A stretch of DNA of 64,000 bases from Pedobacter sp. PLR. GTDB taxonomy: Bacteria > Bacteroidota > Bacteroidia > Sphingobacteriales > Sphingobacteriaceae. The stretch is taken from NCBI RefSeq assembly GCF_026239675.1, contig NZ_JAPIVQ010000009.1:1-64000 (forward strand), given 5' to 3'. Made by a program: the position numbers and the translations under genes. The stretch's first letter is position 1. Every line of letters begins with the position of its first letter. Shown in pieces: positions 18,227 through 26,407 of this stretch. Under the pieces are notes generated by a model, which was not told the origin of the DNA, did no database searches, and saw only the letters and a list, made by a program, of their open reading frames with translations.

Positions 18227-19104
18227 GATGCGTATTCTCGTTTTGTTTTCCATCGCCTGTGGCTCCATAGCCAGTAAGACGGTTCTTCGTTAATAATTCG
18301 TTCCAGTATATTGAAATGGATATCGGTGATCTCGTGTTCCTTTGTCTCTTTGGGTACCGGACAAACAGGTACGCAATCTACTTCGTAATAACCTCTTTTG
18401 ATATATTTCAACTTAAAATAAAAGATAGGTCTGTTGGTTTGCATGGCAATTTTTTCCAACCCTAATAAGGCAGCCGTATCCTGATTTAAGAAGTTGAGCC
18501 AATAATGAGCTTCCCCGCGAACCGGACTTTGATCACTCGCAAAACAGAACATACTAGCTTCATTTTTAGTGCTGGTCAGCATCCGTAAGGTTTGTCGCAT
18601 GGGTACACAGACATTCCCGAATTTACTTCTCATTTTGAGAAACCAATTGTCAAAAATTTTATTATTGAGTGGTTTATAGATGACGTAGGCCGTTTTTGAA
18701 AGATGCGAGCCTAATGCCAGCATTCCCCATTCCCAGTTGCCATAATGACCGGTACAGGCCAATACACTTTCCCCTTTGTTAAAATGTGCTTCTACTAAAT
18801 GTAGGTTGGTAAATTTTACCCGCTTCAATACTTCCTTTTCAGAAATAGATTGCATTTTGATAATTTCAACCGTTAAATCCGCAAAGTATCGGAAAAATCT
18901 CTTTTCTATGCGAATGATCTCTTCCAGACTTTTTTCCGGAAAGGAATTAACCAGATTTTCACGTACAACCTTTTTTCTGTATCCTACCATATAATACAGG
19001 ATATAGTAACAGATTGAAGCTATTAAATACAATACCTGCATCGGTAAGATGGAGAAAAAGTTTAAAAAAACTATTCCAATATGAGAAAAGCTTTTTTTTA
19101 TCAT
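18223..19104 (-). CDS. LpxL/HtrB-family lysophospholipid or lipid A acyltransferase
   Basis: A 293-residue membrane-anchored acyltransferase. An N-terminal hydrophobic helix (about 10-40) is followed by the catalytic H-x4-E motif in CTGHYGNWEWGML and further family blocks (KPLNNKIFDNW, FASDQSPVR, WLWSHRRWK). Members add a secondary acyl chain to lipid A or to other lipids. It is coupled by a 4-nt overlap to the downstream glycosyltransferase, so the two probably act on the same envelope molecule. Confidence 0.9.
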   Translation of the reverse strand: MIKKSFSHIGIVFLNFFSILPMQVLYLIASICYYILYYMVGYRKKVVRENLVNSFPEKSLEEIIRIEKRFFRYFADLTVEIIKMQSISEKEVLKRVKFTNLHLVEAHFNKGESVLACTGHYGNWEWGMLALGSHLSKTAYVIYKPLNNKIFDNWFLKMRSKFGNVCVPMRQTLRMLTSTKNEASMFCFASDQSPVRGEAHYWLNFLNQDTAALLGLEKIAMQTNRPIFYFKLKYIKRGYYEVDCVPVCPVPKETKEHEITDIHFNILERIINEEPSYWLWSHRRWKTKREYAS

Positions 19105-19125
19105 TATTTTGGCGGATTAAGAGTG

Positions 19126-19133
19126 CAAACATA
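19126..19133 (-). promoter_or_regulatory. Candidate -7 box of the acyltransferase-glycosyltransferase operon
   Basis: The reverse strand reads TATGTTTG, matching TAnnTTTG, 21 nt before the ATG at 19104. No good -33 TTTG lies at the usual distance. Confidence 0.35.
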
Positions 19134-19142
19134 AAATAACAG

Positions 19143-19748
19143 ATGCAAAGTTTAGCTATATTCCCCCTTTTTTATCTTCCGCCAGTGAGTTATTTCAAAG
19201 AATTGAAACGTTTTGGAAACGAGTTTTTGATGGAAAAAGAGGAGCATTTCCCAAAACAGACTTTCAGAAACCGGGCTACAATTTACTCACCTAATGGTAG
19301 TTTAGACCTGATCGTACCGGTGATCCGTGGCAAGCAGTTGCACACCAAAATGAAGGATGTTAAAATCAGCAATGATTTTAACTGGCAGCGCTTACATTGG
19401 AAGAGTTTAGAAAGTTGTTACAGAAATTCCGCTTATTTTGAATATTATGAGGATGAATTCGCCAGATTTTATCACCAGAAGTTCGATTCTCTTTTTGATT
19501 ATAACCAGGAGATCATGGACTGGTTGTTCAAACAACTGAAGATAACCGCAAAATTTGAACTGACTGAGGAATACGGGAGTGAGGTGCCAGTAGAGCTTGA
19601 TTTCCGTACAGGTCCGGCATTTAAAAAGCCTGAAGGTGATTTTAAACCTTATTTCCAGGTCTTTGACGACAGGGAAGGATTTAAGCCAAACTTAAGTATT
19701 GTGGACTTGTTGTTTAACCAGGGGCCACAATCGAAATCCTATTTTTAA
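19143..19748 (+). CDS. WbqC family protein
   Basis: A 201-residue protein of the WbqC-like family, found beside polysaccharide and envelope genes; its reaction is not established. Visible family blocks are IFPLFYLPPVSYFKEL near the start, FRNRATIYSPNG, NWQRLHWKSLESCYRNSAYF and FYHQKFDSLFDYN. It is divergent from the acyltransferase-glycosyltransferase pair across 38 nt and followed 2 nt later by corA. Confidence 0.85.
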   Translation: MQSLAIFPLFYLPPVSYFKELKRFGNEFLMEKEEHFPKQTFRNRATIYSPNGSLDLIVPVIRGKQLHTKMKDVKISNDFNWQRLHWKSLESCYRNSAYFEYYEDEFARFYHQKFDSLFDYNQEIMDWLFKQLKITAKFELTEEYGSEVPVELDFRTGPAFKKPEGDFKPYFQVFDDREGFKPNLSIVDLLFNQGPQSKSYF

Positions 19749-19750
19749 AT

Positions 19751-20869
19751 ATGGCTAAATCAGCAAAGCACAAGAAGAAACGCCAGCACATCGCGCTACC
19801 TCATGCCGGATCTAGTCCGGGGATGGTTTATATTGATCCAAAGGCATTAAAACCGGTCATCAACCTTTACCGTTACAATGCGGAAAGTTATGAGGTCAGG
19901 GAACTAAATGACATCAGTAATCTAAAATCCCTGTTACAGGATAAAACGCATACGTTTTGGGTAGAAATTAAAGGCTTTAATTCTTTGGCTTTGTTTGAAA
20001 CTTTAAGCAGGGATTTCGATGTGAATAAACTGATTCTCGAAGACATTACCAGAACTTATCAACGTCCAAAACAGGAAGAATACAACAATTACGTTTATGC
20101 AGTAAGTAGAATGCTGCAATTGGATGAAAACCAAAACCTGGAGAATCAGCAGTATTCATTCCTGCTGACTGATAATGCTTTGTTTACTTTTCAGGAAAAT
20201 TATGACGATTGCCTGGATCCGGTGCGCTCGCGACTGAAAATAGGGAAGGGCAATATCCGCCTTGGTGGGAGCAGTTATCTGATGTATGCCCTGATGGACA
20301 TTATTATCGATACTTATTTTGAGATTCTGAGTGCCTGGGGTGATGAACTGGATAATATTGAAGACCGCTTATTTGATAAACCGGATAAGTCGGTCATGTT
20401 TGATACACAATTGATCAAAAGAAATCTGATCAATATCAGAAGGGTGGCCTGGCCGGAACGTGATAAACTAAATGATATTCTTCGCAGCGATACTCATTTG
20501 ATTTCGGATCAAACGAAAATGTATATCCGCGATGCGTATGACCATTGTATTCAGATTATTGATATTGTGGAGTCTCTGAAAGAGATATCTGCTAGTAATA
20601 TAGACATGTATTTGTCCATTATCAGCAACCGGATGAATGAAATTATGAAGGTGCTGACCATCATTTCTTCTATTTTTATTCCTTTAACTTTCATTGCCGG
20701 AATTTACGGAATGAACTTCGCAAATATAGATCCGATTACGGGTAAAGTGCTGCCACAGAACATGCCAGAACTTTATCAGGCAAACGGTTATGTGTATACG
20801 ATGGTGGTTATGGCTGCTATTGCAGTGCTACAGGTCATATATTTCTGGCGCAAGGGATGGTTTAAATAA
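19751..20869 (+). CDS. corA: CorA-type magnesium/cobalt transporter
   Basis: A 372-residue CorA channel for divalent metal uptake. The long cytoplasmic N-terminal domain (about 1-300) is alpha/beta and then helical. Two C-terminal membrane helices follow, the first ending in the signature YGMNF, whose GMN loop selects Mg2+. The C-terminal helix is followed by a short basic tail (FWRKGWFK). It is directly followed by mgtE, giving two unrelated magnesium transporters side by side, although mgtE has its own promoter box. Confidence 0.94.
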   Translation: MAKSAKHKKKRQHIALPHAGSSPGMVYIDPKALKPVINLYRYNAESYEVRELNDISNLKSLLQDKTHTFWVEIKGFNSLALFETLSRDFDVNKLILEDITRTYQRPKQEEYNNYVYAVSRMLQLDENQNLENQQYSFLLTDNALFTFQENYDDCLDPVRSRLKIGKGNIRLGGSSYLMYALMDIIIDTYFEILSAWGDELDNIEDRLFDKPDKSVMFDTQLIKRNLINIRRVAWPERDKLNDILRSDTHLISDQTKMYIRDAYDHCIQIIDIVESLKEISASNIDMYLSIISNRMNEIMKVLTIISSIFIPLTFIAGIYGMNFANIDPITGKVLPQNMPELYQANGYVYTMVVMAAIAVLQVIYFWRKGWFK

Positions 20870-20881
20870 CGGTGATTATTG

Positions 20882-20889
20882 TAACTTTG
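20882..20889 (+). promoter_or_regulatory. Candidate -7 box of mgtE
   Basis: TAACTTTG lies 7 nt before the mgtE ATG at 20897, with TTTA at 20861-20864 as a partial -33 element 17 nt further up. It implies a nearly leaderless mgtE transcript separate from corA. Confidence 0.45.
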
Positions 20890-20896
20890 GCAATAG

Positions 20897-22246
20897 ATGC
20901 AATCCTTCGACCTGGACAAAACAGACGTTTCTAAACTTAAAAACGCCTTAAATAGTGATGATGAACAACTTAAAGTTATTCTATCGGAGTATCATGCCTC
21001 AGAAATAGCCATTCTTTTCGAAAGTATCACTAAAGAAGACCAGGAACGGATCATTAATCTTTTGCCAGTAGAGATTGCTTCGGAAGTCATCTCCGAGATG
21101 CATGAAGAATCTCATCCAGAGGAATTATTGCTGCAACTACATCCGGACAAAAGAACCGAAATCGTAGAGGAGCTGGATTATGATGATGCTACAGACATTA
21201 TTTCCCAGCTGGAAGAGCATGAACAAAAGGAAATCCTCGAAGATTTAAGTGAGGATGACGCTTCCAGTATCCGGAATTTATTGAGTTATGATGAAAAGAC
21301 GGCCGGTGGTTTAATGAACACCGAGTTTATCCGCGTAAATCTTAACCTCACTAAAAAAGATGCTATTGACGAAATTATCCGTCAGAGTGAAGAGATCGAA
21401 GAATTCTATACCATTTTTGTGATTGATGATGACAACGTTTTTCAGGGGATCGTTTCTTTGAAAGATATCATTAAAGCAAAAGGGAATGTACATATCACAG
21501 AACTAGTTAAAGCTGAAGTGGCCTGGGTAACGCCTGATACGGATCAGGAGGAGGTTGCCCGGTTAATTTCTCAATATAATATTACCAGTATTCCTGTTGT
21601 CGACAATGATATGAAGTTGTTGGGCAGGGTTACTTTCGATGACGTTATCGACGTTTTGGAAGATGAAAACACAGAAGATATCCTGAAAATTTCAGGGGTT
21701 TCTGAAGATGAGGAACTAAGTGGTAACTGGGTGGAAGCGGTAAAATCCCGTTTACCATGGTTGATTTTAAACCTGGGAACCGCATTTTTGGCTTCGGCTG
21801 TAGTCAGGCATTTTGGTTCTACTATTGAAAAAATCGCCGTCCTTTCTGCTTACATGACTATCATTGCCGGGATGGGTGGAAATGCGGCAACGCAGGCCCT
21901 GGCCGTTACGGTAAGAAGGATTTCCTTATATGACCTGACCGATAATCAAGCTTACCGTACCGTACTTAAAGAGTTTACCGTAGGTTTAATCAATGGTGCC
22001 GTTACTGGTTTGATCGTGTTTATGTTCGCTATATTTTTTGACAGCAACCCGCTATTGGGTGTGGTTATATTTTTAGCTATGACGGGTAACCTATTGATCG
22101 CCGGGGTTACTGGTGCCGGTATTCCCTTAATTCTAAAAAGGGTAGGGATTGACCCGGCTATCGCATCATCCATTATCATTACCACATTTACAGATGTTTT
22201 CGGATTTTTATTGCTATTAGGATTGGCCAGCAAACTTTTACTATAA
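20897..22246 (+). CDS. mgtE: MgtE-type magnesium transporter
   Basis: A 449-residue MgtE channel. The N-terminal superhelical domain (about 1-125) has the typical acidic LLPVEIASEVISEM and LSEDDASSIRNLLSY repeats. Two CBS domains follow (about 135-255), which sense Mg2+ and close the pore. The membrane domain (about 280-449) has five helices and the conserved AGMGGNAATQALAVTVR segment. The product is an inner-membrane homodimer. It follows corA and ends at a strong bidirectional terminator. No Mg2+ riboswitch is visible in the 27-nt gap before it. Confidence 0.95.
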   Translation: MQSFDLDKTDVSKLKNALNSDDEQLKVILSEYHASEIAILFESITKEDQERIINLLPVEIASEVISEMHEESHPEELLLQLHPDKRTEIVEELDYDDATDIISQLEEHEQKEILEDLSEDDASSIRNLLSYDEKTAGGLMNTEFIRVNLNLTKKDAIDEIIRQSEEIEEFYTIFVIDDDNVFQGIVSLKDIIKAKGNVHITELVKAEVAWVTPDTDQEEVARLISQYNITSIPVVDNDMKLLGRVTFDDVIDVLEDENTEDILKISGVSEDEELSGNWVEAVKSRLPWLILNLGTAFLASAVVRHFGSTIEKIAVLSAYMTIIAGMGGNAATQALAVTVRRISLYDLTDNQAYRTVLKEFTVGLINGAVTGLIVFMFAIFFDSNPLLGVVIFLAMTGNLLIAGVTGAGIPLILKRVGIDPAIASSIIITTFTDVFGFLLLLGLASKLLL

Positions 22247-22268
22247 ACTGGTTTTTCTCAACACATAA

Positions 22269-22306
22269 AAAAGCCCTGTTAATTTACGAGAATTAACAGG
22301 GCTTTT
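22269..22306. terminator. Bidirectional Rho-independent terminator
   Basis: AAAAGCCCTGTTAATT and AATTAACAGGGCTTTT form a perfect 16-bp stem with a 6-nt loop and A/T flanks. It serves mgtE (rightward) and the MATE gene (leftward). Confidence 0.9.
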
Positions 22307-22321
22307 CATGTACAGGGTTTG

Positions 22322-23713
22322 TTATACTGATTTAGCTAACAGTCTGGTTTTATTCTGGAACCTAAAGAATAATAATACGGAGGCAGTTAGCAGACCAAAT
22401 GTTAAGCCGTACCATATTCCATTTACGCCTAAATCTAATTGAATGCCCAGGTAATATCCCAATGGAATACCAATTACCCAATAAGCGATAAAGGTGATGA
22501 ATGTTGGAATATTTACATCGCCAATCCCCCTTAAAACACCTAATCCAACCACTTGAGTACCATCAAACAGCTGGAAAAATCCGGCAATGATCAACAGCTG
22601 AGCTGCGATATTAATCACCGCTGAGTCCTCTGTATAGATATATGGAAGTAAGTTGTTTGCCGCAATAAACAGAATTGCGGTAATGCTCATGAATAAAATG
22701 ATGACATGGTAACTTGCAATTGCGGATTGTCTAAGGTCAAGGAAGTTTTTCTTTCCAAAGTTGTTTCCGGTTTTAATGGTTGCGGCAGAAGCAATCCCAC
22801 TGCCCATCATATAGGTTACAGCGGCTAGATTCATGGCAACCTGATGAGCTGCTTGTTCTACAGCACCAATCGTCCCGATTAGAATGGCTGCACCGCTAAA
22901 AGCACTGATCTCAAAGGAATATTGTAAAGCTACAGGGGCGCCAATCCTGATGATTTTTTTTGCCCTTACTTTATCAAAGAAGCTGATTTTAAAGCTTTTG
23001 ATGTATTCTTTAAAATATTTAGACTTCAACACATAAATAGACATCACAATAGCCATCAGCGTACGATCTACCAGGGTGCTTATACCTACACCTTTTACAC
23101 CCATAGGGGTAATTCCAAACATCCCTTTTACCAGGATAATTCCTAGAATAATGTTGAGCAGGTTTCCCCAGATAGACACAAACATGGCTTGTTTAGTAAA
23201 TCCAAGGCCTTCTGCAAATTGCTTAAAGGTTTGGAAAATCATCAGGGGAATGATGGAAATCGCGAGATAGCCTAAATAAGGTTTTGCATAAGCAACCACT
23301 TCCGGCGATTGTCCGAGATGATCGATAACCAGTAAGGTTCCGAGATGAACAAAACCATATAGTAAAATAGAGGTGATGATGTTAATGATTAAACTGTTGG
23401 ATAGTAATTTCCCACATTCTTCGTAGTTCTTACGACCGTTTTCCTGTGCCATTAATGGGGTCAGTCCATAAGAAATCCCCATTCCTATAACGAGAATGAG
23501 CATAAAAAGACTGTTTACCAGCGAAACTGCTGCCAGCTGAATGGTGCCGGCAAAATGCCCTACAATTACACTGTCGGCTAAATGAACCAGGGTATGTCCC
23601 AATTGAGACACCACAATCGGCATCGCCAACCGCAGGTTATCGGAGTAATAAGGTTTATATTTTGAATAAAGTGTTTGTAGCATTGCTACAAAAGTCGGCA
23701 TTTCTTCCCTCAT
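22322..23713 (-). CDS. MATE-family multidrug efflux transporter
   Basis: A 463-residue inner-membrane protein with about twelve helices in two homologous halves, the MATE/NorM build. MATE pumps export organic cations or drugs in exchange for Na+ or H+. Recognisable segments are LRLAMPIVVSQLGHTLVHLADS near the first helix (position about 24-45) and QAAHQVAMNLAAVTYMMGSGIASAA in the second half (position about 288-312). It is probably co-transcribed with the AlbA_2 protein gene 15 nt upstream. A later in-frame Met (residue 5) could also be the start. Confidence 0.92.
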   Translation of the reverse strand: MREEMPTFVAMLQTLYSKYKPYYSDNLRLAMPIVVSQLGHTLVHLADSVIVGHFAGTIQLAAVSLVNSLFMLILVIGMGISYGLTPLMAQENGRKNYEECGKLLSNSLIINIITSILLYGFVHLGTLLVIDHLGQSPEVVAYAKPYLGYLAISIIPLMIFQTFKQFAEGLGFTKQAMFVSIWGNLLNIILGIILVKGMFGITPMGVKGVGISTLVDRTLMAIVMSIYVLKSKYFKEYIKSFKISFFDKVRAKKIIRIGAPVALQYSFEISAFSGAAILIGTIGAVEQAAHQVAMNLAAVTYMMGSGIASAATIKTGNNFGKKNFLDLRQSAIASYHVIILFMSITAILFIAANNLLPYIYTEDSAVINIAAQLLIIAGFFQLFDGTQVVGLGVLRGIGDVNIPTFITFIAYWVIGIPLGYYLGIQLDLGVNGIWYGLTFGLLTASVLLFFRFQNKTRLLAKSV

Positions 23714-23728
23714 TATTTGAGGTTGAAA

Positions 23729-24373
23729 TTATTTATCCTGAAGTTGTTGTGGAATTGTTGTAAAATATTCCTCCATTTCCGAACTATGGGGCTGAATGGC
23801 ACCACAAAGGATTTGCGCTACGAGTATTTTCTGTGCTTTTTTAAAGGACGTTTTAAGGAGCTTACTGTATTGCTTTAAAGTGATGCGTCCTTCCTGTGTT
23901 AAGTAATCGAATAACAATTTTTCCTCTTTTCCAGGAGGGATTTGCGGGACTTGTATTTCCGTACTTTTTTTAATGACATCTACCAGAATTTTACTGGCCA
24001 ACAGACTTTTGTCCTGAATTCTGAAATATACCCACCATTTTTTGTTTTCGTCCAATGCATAATGGGGTTTCGTTTCACTAGGCTTAATATTGACGACGAG
24101 GACGATTTTGTCCTCAATATGCACCTCTTCAAAACTTAAATCAATGGAAGGTCTGCAAAATTCCTGTGCAGATCTGAGGAGCATATATCTTTCTTCGTCC
24201 TCAGATTTTACGCCTTTAATCGTGCCATCATCGGCTACGCCAATGAGTAATTGTCCGCCTTTATGGTTAGCAAAGGCAACGATACTACGGGCAATTTTTT
24301 CATAGTTGTTTATGGTTCTCTTGAAATCAAGGGTAGTCCCTTCGCCTTGTTGGATGAGTTTCCTGATGTTCAT
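23729..24373 (-). CDS. AlbA_2 (Schlafen-type) putative DNA-binding protein
   Basis: A 214-residue protein with an N-terminal AlbA_2 domain (about 5-125), recognised by GEGTTLDFKR, ARSIVAFANHKGGQLLIGV and ADDGTIKGV. A C-terminal helical region (about 150-195) resembles a winged helix. Proteins of this type are often labelled ATP-binding or helix-turn-helix; biochemical roles are mostly unknown in bacteria. It lies between a DUF4442 gene (23 nt) and a MATE pump (15 nt) on the same strand, so it may belong to a small operon and could regulate it. Confidence 0.82.
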   Translation of the reverse strand: MNIRKLIQQGEGTTLDFKRTINNYEKIARSIVAFANHKGGQLLIGVADDGTIKGVKSEDEERYMLLRSAQEFCRPSIDLSFEEVHIEDKIVLVVNIKPSETKPHYALDENKKWWVYFRIQDKSLLASKILVDVIKKSTEIQVPQIPPGKEEKLLFDYLTQEGRITLKQYSKLLKTSFKKAQKILVAQILCGAIQPHSSEMEEYFTTIPQQLQDK

Positions 24374-24379
24374 AATTTA

Positions 24380-24411
24380 AATAGGCAATACGTATTTTAA
24401 TAGGCAATACG
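24380..24411. repeat. 13-bp direct repeat at the 3' end of the DUF4442 gene
   Basis: AATAGGCAATACG occurs at 24380-24392 and again at 24399-24411. The second copy covers the last codons and stop of the DUF4442 gene; the first lies in the gap before the AlbA_2 gene. It looks like a small tandem duplication across the stop codon. Confidence 0.6.
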
Positions 24412-24882
24412 GGATTTTTCACCCAAATGTAAGTTTCGTACATAAATTTCATTCATTACCGTCGCACATAATTCTCCGGCAGAATTGGTGATTTCCATCG
24501 GATAAGCTTTTACAAATTTGCCTGTTGTATTCATCGCTTCTATGGCTTCATTGAGCATGTCGTCTGTTACTGTGATGGTAAAAAACAAGTCTCCATGCCC
24601 CGGTTTAAGGTATTGTATCGAGGCACTTTTTAACCATACCCGCACCTTAAAGCCTTCCCGTTTCAGGAGCTGATCAAACAATAAGGCGTAGAAAGGGTCT
24701 GTTGCCGCGTAGATCGTTCCTCCGAAAATAGAGCCGTTGTAATTCTTATTGAAAAGACTCCTGTTGATTTTTACATCTACACCGCGAAAACCTTTATGAA
24801 ATCTTTTTACCCATATCCGCTGGAATAATAGTGGTGGATACAAACAAAGTCCCCATTTAAGCGTTTTTTCTGATACTACCAT
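24397..24882 (-). CDS. DUF4442 domain protein (hotdog-fold, thioesterase-like)
   Basis: A 161-residue protein with the DUF4442 pattern, a hotdog-fold group related to acyl-CoA thioesterases. Family blocks are NRSLFNKNYNGSIFGGTIYAA, where the Asn-Gly and Gly-Gly run would line the active site, and DPFYALLF. A later segment (SASIQYLKPGHGDLFF) fits the strand after the central helix. It carries no signal peptide, so it acts in the cytoplasm. The substrate is unknown. It appears to head a leftward run with the AlbA_2 and MATE genes. Confidence 0.8.
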   Translation of the reverse strand: MVVSEKTLKWGLCLYPPLLFQRIWVKRFHKGFRGVDVKINRSLFNKNYNGSIFGGTIYAATDPFYALLFDQLLKREGFKVRVWLKSASIQYLKPGHGDLFFTITVTDDMLNEAIEAMNTTGKFVKAYPMEITNSAGELCATVMNEIYVRNLHLGEKSRIAY

Positions 24883-24964
24883 GATGCTTAAATATCTGAA
24901 AGTTTATTGAACTATGAAATTTAAAAAGGTCCATACTACAATTATTTTTTATTAAATTAGAGCT

Positions 24965-25273
24965 ATGTATATTTATGACACCCTTACCGATGCTGTTGCT
25001 GACCTCGAGAAGAGAGGTTATGAGTATGATTTCATTCTGGCACCAGACTGTATAGAATGTAAGGCAATTGATTTGCAATTGATGCCTGAAGAATTCGAAA
25101 TCGATGAATTTTACCGTTTTGAAGGGATGACTGATCCCGGAGACAGTGCGGTAATCTATGCGATTTCATCCCCCGTGGGAAACCTTAAAGGCGTATTAAT
25201 TGATGCCTATGGGGTATATGCAGAAAATGTCTCTCCGGAACTTTTAGATAAGCTGAAAATGCACCACGATTAA
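24965..25273 (+). CDS. Small conserved acidic protein of unknown function
   Basis: A 102-residue cytoplasmic protein with two Cys in DCIECKA and many acidic residues. Similar small proteins in this group are often labelled phosphoribosylpyrophosphate synthetase in databases, but I see none of the PRPP-binding or ATP-binding motifs of that enzyme, and it is far too short. The frame begins at a good ATG 82 nt from the divergent DUF4442 gene. I treat it as a genuine gene of unknown role. Confidence 0.75.
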   Translation: MYIYDTLTDAVADLEKRGYEYDFILAPDCIECKAIDLQLMPEEFEIDEFYRFEGMTDPGDSAVIYAISSPVGNLKGVLIDAYGVYAENVSPELLDKLKMHHD

Positions 25274-25353
25274 TGGTTCTGCTGGTTTTAGGGGCATAAT
25301 GTCAAAAAAATGTACTATCTCAACTTTAGCTGCAAAGGGGCTTTTTTTAAAGT

Positions 25354-25361
25354 TAACTTTG
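25354..25361 (+). promoter_or_regulatory. Candidate -7 box of hemF
   Basis: TAACTTTG matches TAnnTTTG. Transcription would start near 25366, downstream of the earlier in-frame start at 25299, which supports the ATG at 25380 as the real hemF start. Confidence 0.45.
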
Positions 25362-25379
25362 AGGATAAGTTTAAGAGAA

Positions 25380-26276
25380 ATGGTATTTAAAGATAAAGTA
25401 GTCGCAGCTTTCCAGAAAATTCAGGACTCCATTTGCCAGGGTTTAGAACAAACTGATGGTAAAGGAAAATTTGAAGAAGAATTATGGAGCCGTGAAGGTG
25501 GCGGTGGCGGCAGAACACGAATTCTGCAAAACGGAAATGTAATCGAAAAAGGGGGCGTAAACTTCTCCGCAGTACACGGCAAACTGCCGGATGCGATCAA
25601 GAAGTCTTTTAAGCTGGAGAGCGATGATTTCTTTGCAACCGGTGTTTCTATTGTGATGCACCCTAATAATCCCTTCGTGCCTATTATACACATGAATATC
25701 CGTTATTTTGAGATGGATGATCAGACCAGGTGGTTTGGCGGTGGGATAGACCTGACGCCGCATTATGTGATTGATACGGATGCGCGTTTTTTCCATCACT
25801 TGCTGAAACAGACCTGTGATAAATTTGATGCGTCTTTTTATCCTAAATTTAAAGCGCATGCTGATGATTATTTCTTCATCAGGCACCGGGAAGAAACCCG
25901 TGGAGTTGGCGGTATTTTTTACGACAAGCTAAAGCCTGAAAACACCGGATTGGATTTTGACCGCTTGCTGGATTTCTCAGCAGCAGTTGGAAATACCTTT
26001 CTTCCAGCCTACACAGAGCTCATCGACAGAAACCGGGATACTGATTTTAATACCGAAGAACAGGAATGGCAATACTTAAGAAGATCCCGTTACGCGGAGT
26101 TTAATCTGGTGTATGATGCAGGGACTAAATTCGGCCTGGAAACCAATGGGAGGATCGAATCTATCCTAATGAGCTTACCGCCAATGGCCAAATGGGTATA
26201 TAATTATCAGGCAATACCGGATAGCGCGGAAGCGGATACCTTGAGTAAGCTAAAAAAAGGCATTGAGTGGGCTTAG
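25380..26276 (+). CDS. hemF: Oxygen-dependent coproporphyrinogen III oxidase HemF
   Basis: HemF converts coproporphyrinogen III to protoporphyrinogen IX with O2 in haem synthesis. Family blocks are clear: WSREGGGGGRTRIL, GVSIVMHPNNPFVPIIHMN, RWFGGGIDLTPHYV, ETRGVGGIFYD and GTKFGLETNGRIESILMSLP. I start at ATG 25380 (298 residues), which gives the usual family length and begins with MVFKDKVVAAFQ. A longer frame from 25299 adds 27 unconserved residues and would begin upstream of a likely promoter. The aerobic enzyme indicates growth with oxygen. Confidence 0.95.
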   Translation: MVFKDKVVAAFQKIQDSICQGLEQTDGKGKFEEELWSREGGGGGRTRILQNGNVIEKGGVNFSAVHGKLPDAIKKSFKLESDDFFATGVSIVMHPNNPFVPIIHMNIRYFEMDDQTRWFGGGIDLTPHYVIDTDARFFHHLLKQTCDKFDASFYPKFKAHADDYFFIRHREETRGVGGIFYDKLKPENTGLDFDRLLDFSAAVGNTFLPAYTELIDRNRDTDFNTEEQEWQYLRRSRYAEFNLVYDAGTKFGLETNGRIESILMSLPPMAKWVYNYQAIPDSAEADTLSKLKKGIEWA

Positions 26277-26320
26277 CCGCCCTTTTTAGTCCTAAAATAT
26301 ATACGATAAATTTTTTCCAC

Positions 26321-26346
26321 AATGCGCCTTTATGGCGCATTTTTTA
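26321..26346 (+). terminator. Rho-independent terminator of hemF
   Basis: AATGCGCC and GGCGCATT form an 8-bp stem with a 5-nt loop followed by a T run. Confidence 0.88.
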
Positions 26347-26407
26347 TTAAATTCGCAAGGTTATAAGAATACCACGTTTAAATCGTTCTTAGGGAACATT
26401 ACTATTT

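Noticed and set aside
24965..25273. Phosphoribosylpyrophosphate synthetase
   Set aside because: This label is common for such small proteins, but the sequence lacks the PRPP and ATP-binding motifs and is about a third of the enzyme length.
25299..25379. Upstream extension of hemF to 25299
   Set aside because: It adds 27 unconserved residues and lies upstream of a TAnnTTTG box; the ATG at 25380 gives the normal family length.
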